Shown here: positions 1 to 11,636 of the stretch, piece by piece
Position numbering within the stretch: position 1 is the stretch's first letter
Layout of the letters: each line of letters starts with the position of its first letter
NCBI GenBank assembly: GCA_038503035.1
Contig: JAVSML010024014.1
Coordinates: 33,501 to 97,500, forward strand
Origin: Crocodylus rhombifer
Lineage: Eukaryota > Chordata > Crocodylia > Crocodylidae
Length of the DNA stretch: 64,000 bases
Direction of reading: 5' to 3'
Notes under the pieces: model-generated
Seen by the model: only the letters and a program-made list of their open reading frames with translations
Database searches by the model: none
What the model was told of the DNA's origin: nothing
Position numbers and translations under genes: made by a program

Positions 1-314
1 CTAGGCTATCATATATATAATATGCAATTTGCAGACATCAGAACAGATGAACATTTGAAAGAGAGTGAAAATGCAATAAAAATATAAGATGTTTTTGACT
101 AACTATAATTATGGATCTCCTTGATGTGGGATATCAGTGAACTCAGAGAGGAACCAGATGCATCTGTGGATGACAGGAATTGAATACTTCTATAGTAAAT
201 ATTGATAAAGAGTTTTGAAAGGGAGACTTCATGTTTCAGGTTTATGGCATATCTAATTGTAAGAATTAAGCTGAGATTTTACTGAGAGGAAGGGTTTGAA
301 TTATATTTTGACTC
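1..314. other. AT-rich sequence, no feature seen
   Basis: No open frame, repeat signature or splice-flanked exon candidate is visible here. It ends at an A-rich run. Confidence 0.5.
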
Positions 315-328
315 TTGGAGGAGTCTGC

Positions 329-360
329 AAAAAAAAAAAAAAAGAAAAAAAAAAAGAAAA
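329..360 (+). repeat. A-rich simple repeat
   Basis: A near-pure poly(A) run is broken by single G residues. It lies 5' of the GC-rich block that follows, so it does not look like a 3' tail of that block. The short lysine-rich reading frame across it is an artefact of the run. Confidence 0.9.
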
Positions 361-660
361 GGGCTGCCCATCATAATGCCCTAATAAAATCGGAGACCCC
401 TTGTGGCAGGCCCGTAGGGGGAACCCTTGTGCTGAGCCACCCACCTCACTGTGTCCTGCCAAAAATCAAGCTTCAGATGCCTCCCCAGGGTTGCAAACTT
501 CTGGCCAACCCCCTTTCTCAAGCACACCCACAAGCCTGGGGTAACTGCTGCCACCATCCAGGGTCGGGTCGTTGCTCAGGCCGTATGCCCCAGAGGGTAC
601 ACAGGCCTTACAGACCCAGAGGGTGCTTGACCCACTATGAGATCTTGGGGTGCTGTCTTT
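361..660. other. GC-rich block, probably an old interspersed repeat
   Basis: About 300 bp of sharply higher GC content lies between AT-rich flanks. The short frames on both strands have no recognisable domain. A short CCCAGAGGGTAC string also occurs near 52.78 kb in an LTR-like block, which weakly suggests a shared LTR origin. I cannot assign a family. Confidence 0.35.
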
Positions 661-904
661 AACCTGAAGTACCAAAATGAAGTAGTCTGAAAATATAAGG
701 TGAAACTGTACCTGCATTAGCTTTAGCAAAGTCAACAGAAAGTAACTTTAGATTCACATATGCAGATTCAACACATTATGCAGCATTTCCCACCAGTTTG
801 TGGACACATATAGGATAAGGATTTGCCTCAGATCTTTCTGTGCTCTAACAAGTAAACCTGCTGTCCTAGTAAAATCCCAAATAGTTTTATACCAATGAGC
901 CATT

Positions 905-986
905 TGGGTATGGTCCTGCTTCAAGCAGGGAGTTGGACTAAATTATCTCCTGAAGTCCTTTCTAATCCTAATTTTCTATTATTTCA
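905..986 (+). mobile_element. CR1 LINE, 3'-end remnant
   Basis: The segment resembles the CR1 3' untranslated end: a CTGCTTCAAGCAGGGAGTTGGA-like stretch, then an equivalent of 'ctagatgatctcctgaggtcccttcc', and it closes near TTTTCTATTATTT. CR1 is the dominant non-LTR retrotransposon of birds, crocodilians and turtles, and most copies are 5'-truncated like this one. Divergence from the recalled consensus is high, so the insertion is old. Confidence 0.75.
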
Positions 987-1229
987 GGTGGCTGCTTTCT
1001 AGCTGATAATCTATTTAAAAGGGACATAGTGCAGTACCCACAGATTTAAATGCCAACTCTCGTGATATGTTCTTTCCTATCTGAAAATTTGATAACCTTA
1101 AAAAAATTAGCACATTTACTCACCAGATTGTTGTTTACAATCGTGGACTCTGAGATTTATATCATTTTGGATTATCACCTCACTTTTATAACCACTCTCT
1201 GGATTTCTTTCCTGGCTAAAAATACACCT

Positions 1230-1511
1230 TGGGCACTTCTACACGTCACCCTATGGTGACATAGTGACCTGTTACATTGCTGTACAGTGCACTATAGTGA
1301 TGTAGTTATCATGAATGTTTACATGTGATCGCCAGCTATGTCACTGTAGTGACATAGGCCCCAAGTGTAGTGCACTGGCAGTGGAATGTAACCATACGCT
1401 GTGTGCATGGTGCAGTAACCGTCCATACTGTGTGTGTTTAGTACTTCTGAGGAAGTACTGAAGCACAGCGCCAAAACAATGTCACTGTACAGCGACGTGT
1501 AGACATGCCCC
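1230..1511. mobile_element. Non-autonomous hAT-like MITE with CTACAC-type ends
   Basis: The left end reads GGGCACTTCTACACGTCAC. The right end, reverse-complemented, reads GGGGCATGTCTACACGTCGC, giving a terminal inverted repeat of about 18 bp. The interior (282 bp) contains repeated GTCACTGTA / TAGTGACATA motifs in both orientations and has no open frame of note. I could not find a convincing 8-bp target duplication, so the hAT label rests on end similarity to other elements in this window and on what is known of hAT MITEs. Confidence 0.7.
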
Positions 1512-3105
1512 TTCAGTACTAAGATTTTCAAATGCTGTGTCTTCAAGAAATCTTCCTGTTTCATAGTGTAATTTAATGAGTGAAAACCATCTTTAGTCTA
1601 ATTGTCAAGTGTTGAATGGAATTAAACCAGAGATTCCTTAAGCCTAACTCATCCAAAACTAGATTTATCTAGTCCATTGACCCTCTTTACTTCTTTCCTT
1701 TTTTCACTTTTAAAATTAAGCATTACCTTTTGCACAAGGTGCAGACATAAAATTTCAAAATATCAGTATGGGGCCATCATAGTATAACTTCAAAATGTCC
1801 AAACTCTTTGCTGTTGGTATTTTTAAAAATTCACACAGACCTTTTTTATGAAGAAGCTTCAGCAAAAACCAAACTTTTACTGTCTCAATTTAAAACATTC
1901 CTACATCAATTGGATCCTTAAGAGTTTGTGTTTCTAAAGACCTATTTATATTAATCCCTCTAAATGTATTAGAATATTTCAATTTTGTTTTGGGTGTCTG
2001 TTTAATATCAGATTCAAAAAAACCACTTTATGCATCTATGTCAGTTCTACAGAGATAGGCTCATTATCATTACAATGCTAGCTGTCGACAGTACATTGTA
2101 TGAGACCAGCTTTATGTTGGCAAATTACTCCAGTCTTTTCACATAACTGGATGACATATCCCAAATTATGGTGGGTTGATTTTATAATTTGTCCTTCTTT
2201 AGGCACATTATTGCCTACATGCACTGTGGGAAACAATCCTTTATTGGCAGGGAGATGGAATCTTGACTTAATAGGTCTTTTCTCTAACTGCTATGATGCA
2301 CATTGGGTTGCCACCAAAATGAGAAGAGGTTGTTGCTGGGTTGGGAATCCAACTTGGTGACCAAGGTTATACCTCTGTACCCATTCTCAATGACTCCATC
2401 TCCTCCCTTCTTTCCTATCTATTCAGGAACATGTACATTTACTTTACAAAAGTGTATTTTTTCTGCTTCTTACTTTTGTTAGTCCTGCAGAACCTGTGTA
2501 GTCACTAGGACTCGAGTAGAATTCTATCACTGTTATAACCTATTTACTAGCATACCATATGCACATTTTCCCAAAAATTAGGCCTTCAAAATTGCTCTTT
2601 TCTACCCTGTTTCTATTTCGGAAAAATTAAATCGGCTTCCTTGCTTAAGATACACAGTGCAATAGGATATTACTGATGACCACTGAGATGGCTGCTGCTT
2701 CTCTCTGCTGCAAAGAGAAGGGAGAGTTCTGTGTTAACCCTCTCACTGCTGATGAAGCAGTAGCTTTTGACTGCAGAGTCACTGAGCTGACCGAGGATGA
2801 ATGAGCTGGTGCAGGCAGCCTGTAGTATTTTTATGAGGCTTCTAGTATGGAAACAACACTTTATTATTTATAGGAATTTTATATAAAGAATTATTTTCAG
2901 TAAAGAAGTACATTCCTGATTCTGTCCTCACAAGGAACCAGGGCCTAGTCTTCATTTTTCTGGTGTGACAGAAAGTTCTTCTTTTATCAACACAACTGTC
3001 TCTGGGGTTGCCATGCTTCCTGGACATTCTGGGCTTTTATACATGTGCTCTGAGAGGTAATTAAAAGTTCTTGGAGTGTTGTACATACCAGCATCCCTTC
3101 ACTGA
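1512..3105. other. AT-rich sequence, no feature seen
   Basis: Nothing recognisable was found. Short open frames at 2100-2360 and 2842-3027 have no domain, no codon pattern and no splice context that would support coding. Confidence 0.5.
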
Positions 3106-3272
3106 AAAATGGAGGCAGGGCACTTTGAACTAAAGCTCATCAGGTGGATATGCTAATACACACGATGCTGGAGGCTGCTGGAGTGCATTAATTTCCACAC
3201 TCCAGCAGACTCGATTAATCAGTACTGAAATGACAGCATGTTGGAGCAGGCTCCCTGCATGTGCATAGGAAC
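3106..3272 (-). mobile_element. hAT-like element remnant, same family as 47.28-47.52 kb
   Basis: This segment aligns by eye with the reverse complement of about 47282-47515. Shared pieces are AAAATGG..GGCA then ACTTGAACTAAAGCT, GGAGGCTGCTGGAG, CACACTCCAGCAGACTC and ACAGCATGTTGGAGCAG. Neither end carries a clear terminal inverted repeat, so this is a fragment. Confidence 0.6.
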
Positions 3273-3626
3273 TATCTGTTTCTAGGAGGACTTACTCTGT
3301 CACCGTCATGCATCTTTGGTGGGTTGGTTCATTTTCTACATTCTGCCTCCCAAAACAAGATTTATGTCTTATTTGGGGACATGGAGTATGTAAGAAGATG
3401 GTTGCATTTACCCATGCAAACTGATTGAAAGAAATAGGGTTACCTAAGTGTTATTAAAGTCATAATTCAAGACTACACACGATCTACTGAGGATGCTCTA
3501 CAGTTTAGCTCTGCATGCTCTACAGTTTAGCCCTCAGACCCTGTCCCCAGGTAATGGTATACAGGAAAGAATAAAACTAGCTCAGCCTTAAGAACCAAAG
3601 TTGAGTTTACAGGGTTAGTAGTTAGA

Positions 3627-3835
3627 AGAAGTAAGGATTTTTTGTGGTGATATTTCTTATTGGACCAACTGCATGGTTGGCATAAAGTTAGACAAGCTTT
3701 TGAATGCAAAAGCTTTCAGAAGCTTTCCTCAGGTGACCAGACGAAAAATGCCTTGCATTTGAAATCTCGTCTAACTTTATCCCAACCATGCTTTTGGTCC
3801 AACAAAAGAGATCACCCCCAAAAATGCTTGCTTCT
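3627..3835. mobile_element. Foldback (long inverted repeat) MITE
   Basis: Two arms of about 80 bp face each other. The left arm (3627 to about 3712) runs AGAAGTAAGGATTTTTTG, GTGGTGAT, TTGGACCAACTGCATGGTTGG, ATAAAGTTAGAC. The reverse complement of the right arm (about 3757-3835) runs AGAAGCAAGCATTTTTGG, GGGTGATC, GTTGGACCAAAAGCATGGTTGG, ATAAAGTTAGAC. The short spacer holds a CTTTCAGAAGCTTTCCTCAGG segment. The superfamily is not assigned because no target duplication is obvious. Confidence 0.75.
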
Positions 3836-6800
3836 TGCATAATTCCTGGATCACCCTGGCTACAGCTTCATTCTAACTCTATCGGTATTTGATATGGGAA
3901 TTATTTTGCATTCAGTTATCTTGGATTTCCATAATGCCATTTTTAGACTCACTTTTTTCAAAAGTGTTGCTGCTCTAAAAGATAGAAAGGCTTAATAGTA
4001 TGAGTGCAAAGAAGCAGATGGATATTCAAGAATGGATGTTCTCTCAGAGATCAGAAGGGAAAATGCTGCATGTTTGCTGGTCTGTTAAAGAGGAAAGAGT
4101 AAAATAAGCAGTTATCAGCAGGCCATGAAAGTTTACAGATATGGACGTGCTTAAAGAATGAGGGCAACACACTTGACCTCACTGCGTCCTCTGCATGTCT
4201 CTTTATTGTGAAGGGAAGACGTGTTTTTATTACATGACATTACTTTGGTTACTGTTGCATGTTAATGGGTGACAGCTGTTCTGTTTTTTATAGCTATCGA
4301 TGGAGAAAGCTTTTTTGTTCAGTTTAAATATATACGTATATAGCTTTTGAAATAATTTCAAGAAAGTTATCCTTCAAAATACACTCTGTGCACATCAAAT
4401 AGTACCTCGAATAGAAAAATTCTGCATGAGAGAAGAGAAGAATCAAACCATACTACTGACAATCTATAATAAAGGACCAAACATATGTGTTTAGACTGTA
4501 TTAGAAAGATATTTGCTACATCAAAGTTTTGAGACATATACTACACATGCGATTAAAAAGTTGTAAAATATAAGTGTACTTTCCTTATTACACACCTTTC
4601 AGTCACCAGAACTGTCATTCCTCGGTATTGTTGATGTAAAAGCAGACCAGTTATTGCTTTATGCCTTTGAAAACCACATCAGTGGGCCAGGTCTTCATTT
4701 GGCAAAAATCAGTATAGCTCTGCTTTTACTTCTCTGGAATGAAGCCAATTCATACCACTTTAGGATTTGGCCCATAGTGATCTAAAACAAAGCAAAAATC
4801 TCTCACCAGTTTCACCTCTCCAGAAATGTCAGCTTTTATAGTAATGTCTCCAGAAATAGATTCTTAAAAAAATTCTGTAGCATTTAAGAAATATGTCCTT
4901 TTCTTTTACTACCAGACCACAGAATCTATAAAAAGAATATCATTTTCTCTGCAAGTCTATCAGAATTCTTTTAATAAGGAAAGAAACCAAGACAACAAAA
5001 TATTTATCAGTATCATTACAAGTCAAAGAAGGATTTAAAGGATGAACCTGAACTTTATTTCAGAGCCCGGTATCCTAGTTAGGTTCACTGATGCTGCATT
5101 AATAATGTACATGAGGGTATGGTAAAGCAGGCACTGAGAATCTGGAAGGTATAGACAAAACAAAACAATAAGGAAGATTGGTTGGGATCCACATCTAATA
5201 AACATGTTAGGAGTGCTTCTGCACTGTTCCCTTCTTCCTTTTTTCCACCCAATTTTCACATTCTCTCTTCCATTTTTTTTTCCTTGCCCCCCATCCTATA
5301 ATATTATCTTTATTTTTCAGTCAACAGCCAGAAGGAATACGTAGATGATTTTTGGGATTAAGTTTCAGTGGATGATTTACTTGCATATCATCCAGCGCCT
5401 TGTAAATGTTACTTGAGTTCAGTGTACAAAGGTGACCATTTTAAACACTGATACCTGTTAACTGATTTGTTTAGCTCTGTCTGAATGAAAATAAAAACAT
5501 CCATGCATATAAAAAAATAATTTGGCATTTTGTCTGAAATTCTACATGGTCATTCACAGTCTACTCTAACCTAGATTTTTATTTTTTTTTTGGAGAGTAG
5601 CTTCCTTTAAATGTTATGCTCTTTCAGTATTTCATATTTAGACTACTTGTCTCCTTATTCTATGTACAGGGTTTTCAGCTGTTTCTTTATATCATATATG
5701 TTATGTAGACAAGTTCTATGAGCTTTTTTATTCTGGTTTTTAATTTGATTTCAAAGCTACCAATGGAAAACGGCAAGTTTTGCATGTTTGTGCATGTGCA
5801 CCCACTTACACATGCACACAATGAAGAGAAATCGAGTCTCTTACTTGTTGGTGAATTACAATAAAAATGCACTTCTTTGTTACTGAGATAAAGAGGTTGA
5901 AGTGCTATAGGAGATATGTTTTGTAATCAATAATATGAATCTGATGGTTTTGTTTTGCCACTGTTTGTTGCTATTTTCTCCTCTATAAGCATGTTTATCG
6001 AGGTCTACCAAAAGCCCAGAAGCCCATAGGTCAGAGAACAGCATTTTGATGGATTATGGGATTGTAACTGTCCCTGCCAGCTGACAGCTTTTATTGGCTG
6101 GGAGGATGAGCCTGTAAACCTTTATATAATTATTGTATTAAAGCCACTGTGCCTCTGTGTTGCTGGCGCTTGTTCAGGGATCAATGTGAAGATAATTTCA
6201 AAAATGAATAGTAAGTATTGATCGTCCCTTGGTGGAGCCTTATCAGTGGCTGAAGCAGACTACTGTAGATTATAACTTCAATGTCATTTATGATGATATG
6301 ATACGTATTGCAGAGTAGCAATTTAAACAAAGGGCTGATTTAATTCACAATGGATTTTTGTAGCGTGATGGGTAATAAATCACAATCTGTGTAATTTTTA
6401 GAAATGAACACATGTTGGCAGTAGTTCAGGGCAGTTCCTGAGAGATCTGAAAATGACCAGGGAGGGCAAATATCAGCAGAGAACCCCTTCTGAATGATTG
6501 GCCCTTACTTGATTCTGACATTCAGATGACCTTGGGGCCTCTGCTGGCAGCTGCTGGTTAATTTTCTTCACTGAGGACACAGTTTAACTTTCTATCTGTC
6601 TGCCAATTACCTGACATTTTCAACTTATCACCTTCTATATTTTAAATTATTGGAGGCACATCCACATTTTGACACTTTTTTAGGCAAGTATTCGTTTTTG
6701 CCTGCTGCTGAGACATCTCTCTGTCAAGCTGCTGCTGCAATATCCCTTTTTCTTGAGAAATTAATAGCTCACCTAACCGAGAGCTGAAAAAGCACAGTGC

Positions 6801-7323
6801 TTATTTTGAAAATTAGCAAGCTGCTTTTCAGTTTAGTGGGATGGTGTGTAATAAACATAAGCAAGCCCCAAACACCCCCAGCAACCCAGACTTAACATTC
6901 ATAAATATGTATAGCAATTGACAAGGAGTCACTTAAGGAAATGATATCTAATGGTTTTTATTTTATTTGTTTTTCCTTGCAAGTGCTTTATATGTAAATC
7001 ATTAAAAATATCTGTCTTGAAGCAAGGTAAAAAGATTGTCTTTAAATTTACAACAGACCTACATCCAGCACTGAAACTCTGACTTTTGTGGTCTTCAGAC
7101 ATTTCATTAAATATGCTATGCAAGATCACCATCACCTGCTGTTCATAACTCTCCCCATATTGCGAAAGACTCAGTACTGTAGAATAAGGTACTGATTGTG
7201 TTTCCACTCTAACTCAGAAATTCCTGGCTTTTATTTTGATAAAGGACCTAATGATATATTGGGGCAATTAAATTCCTAATTTATTTTTACTTGCGTAGTG
7301 GAAGAAAAAAGGCTAGTGATGAC
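3836..7323. other. AT-rich, apparently single-copy sequence
   Basis: No repeat family or gene is recognised in about 3.5 kb. The blocks near 6060-6300 and 6690-6860 have a less degenerate texture and balanced composition that could reflect constrained non-coding DNA. That is an impression only. Confidence 0.45.
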
Positions 7324-7494
7324 AAGGGATCCTGGTTTTCTCTGTTTAAAAATCCCAAAATCTCTTATTCAAAAAAACCAAGTCCTCATTGTTTTGCAGT
7401 TTAAAATGAAACACCACTATATGTGTATGTGTGTGTGTGTGATATATATCTATATATATAAAAATATGAATGTGTGTGTGTGTGTATATATATT

Positions 7495-7534
<40 letters not shown>

Positions 7535-8661
7535 ATCAATTGAACACAATGTTTTATTCATACAGTTACAATTTTAAAGCAATTTGGAAGTCTACCAGTG
7601 CCTCAATTACAATAAAATAAAGTCTAAGTACCTATATATTTTGGGGTTTGATTTTGGTTTCTTTATCATGGAAAATAAGAGCTCCCCCCTGCCCCTTTCA
7701 CTCACCAGGACATAGGTCCAGCTGTGGCTGTCCCCCTACCACTGCTTTTTGGTGCTAAGCAGCTCTGATATGCTGGTCTGGCCCATGCCCATACCGGTGT
7801 CTGAGCAGCAGCAGGGGCTCAGCAGCCAGGAGGCACCTTGCCATGGTGGTTCAGTTGGCATGGGGCTTGCTCCCCACAGTGGTGGCAGCAGCAGTACCAA
7901 GCCGGTGCCATGGAACTATACCCTTTGCTTCTGTCTCAGGGTGGTGGTGGGGGGTGCCTCAGTGGCACCTCACCATGGTAGTATGGTTGGTGCAGGACTC
8001 TTAGCCACAGTGACTGCACCAAGCCTTTCTGTCCTGCTCTGCCCTCCCAGGCCGGGTCCCACCCACTGAGCCACAGAGACCCTGTGAGGGGACAGAAGGG
8101 TGGGGAGCCCACATCCTCTCCCACCCTGTTCACAAATCTGGTGGGGGTGATATGTCCCACCATGCATCCCCAATGGGTTACCTCTGGTACCTGACCCATC
8201 CCCAGGAGTGCATGCAGTGCCCGGGAGCCAGCCTGTGACAGACCCCTGGACAAGCTGACCATGGATACATCCCACTTCCTCAGCTGGGCTCCATGGCCAT
8301 GCATTCCTGCCCAGGCCTTGCCGCAGCTGGGTAGCACCCCCAGTCCCAGCCACCAACCCTGCCTCACCCCTTCCCTCACTATGGCTGACTGAATCTGCCT
8401 TCCCACGTAGACATACCTGCAGGCATCCTCTCCATGCTGCCTGGCTGTATAGTTGGCCATGTGCATGTGTGCAAATGTGCACATGGTGCCCCCTGTGTTC
8501 TGCTCCCTGCAGTCCCTTGCAGGTTGGAGCTCTGGCAGTCTGCAAGGAGAAACTCACTATTTCCTGCATTTTTCTCCTTTAAAAGAGAAAATCCATTTTT
8601 TTCTCCCTTGAAGGAGAAAATCCATATTTTTCCTGTGGTGAACAGAAAAAACAGATCCCTG
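7324..8661. mobile_element. hAT-like non-autonomous element, 1.34 kb, CAGGGATCC ends
   Basis: The left end reads AAGGGATCCTGGTTTTCTCTG. The right end, reverse-complemented, reads CAGGGATCTG. The flanking 8-mers are GTGATGAC (7316-7323) and GCGATGAC (8662-8669), a 7/8 match, as expected for hAT-type 8-bp target duplication. The left-end sequence (CAGGGATCC, GGTTTTCTCTG, TTTAAAAATCCC) is shared with the 232-bp element at 21388-21619. The interior is GC-rich (about 7680-8560) with long but featureless frames on both strands (199 and 182 codons on minus). No transposase motif is visible, so it is a non-autonomous derivative. A TG/CA microsatellite sits just inside the left end. Confidence 0.75.
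7420..7531. repeat. Compound microsatellite (TG)n-(TA)n-(TG)n-(CA)n
   Basis: GT-rich runs are followed by AT-rich spacers and then an uninterrupted CA run, so the TG and CA blocks are complementary and could fold back. The 81-codon and 71-codon frames across it are low-complexity artefacts. Confidence 0.95.
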
Positions 8662-8669
8662 GCGATGAC

Positions 8670-10417
8670 TTAAGAACTAAAAGATATGTTTATTATTAAA
8701 TTTCAGGCACAATTAAATTGAACACATGCACAGAAATGCTTCTCAGGGTATGCACATGTACAGGCCTAAATGTTCCAGTAATTAGAGTACAGTTATGTGT
8801 GCTTATGTGAAGGCTGAATTTAGGCAAATTCACTTCCAATTTGGTTAATTTAATACATTCTGTACTGTAAAAACACTTGTTTTATTGTCAGTAAAGAAGG
8901 AGCAGCATCTTTTGATATGAACTCTGATTTAGGAAAGCATTAAAGCACATACATAGCTATATACATACTCTTTAAGTCTCATTAATTTCAATGGACCTTC
9001 ATGAGTAGGTACAGTCAAGTACCTTTATGGACAGGTCTGATTTCTTGAATGTGGACTTCAGTAACACAGACTAGAATTATGGTTGATCTACATTAGAAAA
9101 TTATGCTGGTTTTAAAATTATGCTATATTTTATTATGTATTCACAGAGTGCATGAGGTCCCCTAACTTTTCAGCAAATCTGTGGACTCTGTTGTAGCTTA
9201 AAATGGTATGTTGTTTGGAATATATAGCTCCAAAAACAGTTTAATAGCAAGACCTATGAGGAAGGCTGATTAAACAAAGTCTGGCTTCTTTCTTTGCTTC
9301 CTGTTTAGAGCAGCTATCATAGAAAGGAGTTTACTTTCCTTTTTAGAGTTTGATTATTCCAGGAGGAAGAGAAGCAGAATCCATGAAATCAAAGAGACCA
9401 AGGTTTTTGGTCACTGTCTGAACAACTGCTATTTTTAGAATATGGGAAAAGATCCATGAAGGCCATAAACTCTGAATACTACTTAAGAAAGATGGTCGCA
9501 GTCTTTTTTAAAATTCCATTTCAATTTGTTCCTCATAGCATGGGTAAAAATGATATAACCATGAAATGCAGAAGCAGTTAAGAAGGAATGTTATTACGAA
9601 GCAAAAAGAGAATGGGAACCGAGCCTTGTTTTTTGTGAGGATATTTGGGGAGGGTGGCAGGGGAAGGGGGGAGGAGGGTGTAGAAATTCAACCAAGGCTA
9701 GTGTACAGTTGTAGAGGGTATTGGTTGTTAATATATGCGGCATCAGGATGTGGTATATTCTCTGTTCTCTTGGTCCCTTCCCACTAGAATACCATGGTAT
9801 TCTCCAGCAGTATCTTGGGCTGCATTATGGCAGAATCCAGAGAATATGTAACTGTTCATTATGTATGTCTTGATTGTTCTCCATATCCAGCTTTTGTTGT
9901 TCTTTTTGGTTAGGGCCTTGTTGCACCTTACTCTGTAAGCTGCACAAATGCTAATTGACTTCATGTCATTCAGCTTATAGTGGAGCAGTCGCACCTTAAG
10001 GCAAAAAACATCTCTGACTCTCCTTCACTTGCCACCGTGTTCTAAAGGTGGCTCTTCTTGTGTCCTGTCACCATGTTCAAATTAAAGTAAAAAAATGGGC
10101 ACCTACTCTATTTACTCAATGACCCTGACTGTAAGATGACCCACCAATAATTAGATTCTATATATGGAAAATTTATGAATTTGTTATACATTTTCAGGGG
10201 TGGGATTTTATCTTATATTTGCATTCAAGGATCCTCATCAAATAAATTGTGTATCATTAAACTATTGCCAAACACAGAATATACTCTAAAATAGAAACCA
10301 CCTATGAAGTTGATTAAGTTCAGCCATCTAGGAGCATGACTACAAAACACATTTCATAGGGCAAACATACTGATAGGAACCCTTTTTATAACTCTTAAAA
10401 AAACCAAACAGGCAGGT
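8670..10417. other. AT-rich sequence, no feature seen
   Basis: No repeat family is recognised. A purine-rich GGGGAGG tract occurs around 9645-9680. Short frames at 9566-9787 and 9743-9994 have no domains. Confidence 0.5.
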
Positions 10418-10462
10418 GTTCCCTGTAAAGGGAACTGGCACTGGGCCTGGATATACCAGGCC
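10418..10462. other. Two adjacent perfect hairpins next to the LINE 3' end
   Basis: Hairpin 1 is GTTCCCT-GTAA-AGGGAAC (10418-10435, 7-bp stem). Hairpin 2 is GGCCTGG-ATATA-CCAGGCC (10444-10462, 7-bp stem). They lie about 100-160 bp beyond the putative LINE polyadenylation signal on the LINE's downstream side. They may be part of its 3' untranslated region or part of the target locus. Confidence 0.6.
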
Positions 10463-10581
10463 GGGACCAGAAGGACCAGAGTCAGCCCTGATAAACTTTT
10501 CTTTGTGCCAAAAAATGCTTAATGTCAGCCAAAAAGCTGAGATGCTGATTAGAAGCTTTTTTCTAAAAAAACACTCAACAT

Positions 10582-10587
10582 TTTATT
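10582..10587 (-). terminator. Putative LINE polyadenylation signal AATAAA
   Basis: The minus strand carries AATAAA after a long AT-rich 3' UTR-like stretch that follows the last ORF2-like codons near 10794. A T-rich run lies about 10-20 bp further on. The position fits a LINE 3' end, but the motif is common by chance. Confidence 0.45.
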
Positions 10588-11325
10588 TAAAGAAAACCCA
10601 AACCTCTTATACATATTTACAAATATCAAATATTATATCATCCAACAAAGCCTCCTAACATATTAACTCCCCCTCATCTTTTAACAGTTCACAATAACAA
10701 CATTATCTTGTCCCACAACTATGCCTCTTCCTACCCTCCCCTCTCTTTTACCCCACTATCATAGGCACTTCTCAAGTGTATACGTATTTCCATTTATCTT
10801 TCCTCCACATCTCCTCCCTCTTCCTTCGTCTTCCTCATCATCATCCTCAGCATGTAATATTTGAGCTCAAATAAGGCTAACTGTAAACATTCCTTCAAGG
10901 TAAAATCCATTTCCTTCATGATCAGCAAGTTTCTCATTTTCCATAGTGCTGCATTAATACAGATCACCCATGCCCATTATCTTCCATTCTTCCTGTCCTT
11001 TCTCAACCAACCCATACATCACTGTCTCAAAATTTATCTTATTCACTTCTGAAATTTGTAAGAATCTGTGTGCCTTCCTTCAAACTTCCTATGCAAAGTT
11101 GCATTCCCAAAATACATGTACCACTGATTCTTCCCCGCCCCTGCATTTCTCCCATGGGAATCTTGCTCTTCTTCCCAAACCCCGTGTAACAGGTAACCTT
11201 AGCCCTGTCACCAGAAAGCAGGTCCACCTCTTTAAGACCAGAACTTTCTGGGCACAGAGTGCTGGTAAGGAAGGGGTTAAATGCTGAGCCTGGCCAGCTA
11301 GTCAGCTGACTGGAAGGGGCAGGAC

Positions 11326-11333
11326 TATAAAAA
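11326..11333 (+). promoter_or_regulatory. LTR TATA box
   Basis: TATAAAAA lies about 141 bp inside the LTR start, in a GC-richer context (GGGGCAGGAC upstream, CCTGGACAG downstream). The other solo LTR has TATAAA at nearly the same offset (about 135 bp), which supports this as the ancestral LTR promoter. Confidence 0.55.
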
Positions 11334-11636
11334 CCTGGACAGAGTGGCAGTAAGGGGGCAGCAGCCAAAGGGGAAGGAGTGCCTCTGAGGGCTCCACAGA
11401 GAAGCTGGGTGAACGGTCCAAAGGTGGGAACTACGGAAGCCATGGGGAGGCGGCAGCCACACCGCAGCAAGGACTGTAGCCATTGGAAAGAAGCTGAGGC
11501 ACGAGCTCTGTGAATGTAAGCTTGACCTGCTGCTTTCCTTGATCATGTGACAGTTATTATTCTTTCCTTTTTTTTTTTTTTTGATTATTGAACAAAACTG
11601 GGTGAGGCTATTAGGGGAAGGAGGTGGCCTCATTTT

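Noticed and set aside
7298..7561. Frames across the TG/CA repeat
   Set aside because: Low-complexity translation of a microsatellite.
7936..8569. 182- and 199-codon overlapping minus-strand frames
   Set aside because: They sit in the GC-rich core of a non-autonomous hAT element, overlap each other in different frames and show no transposase motif.
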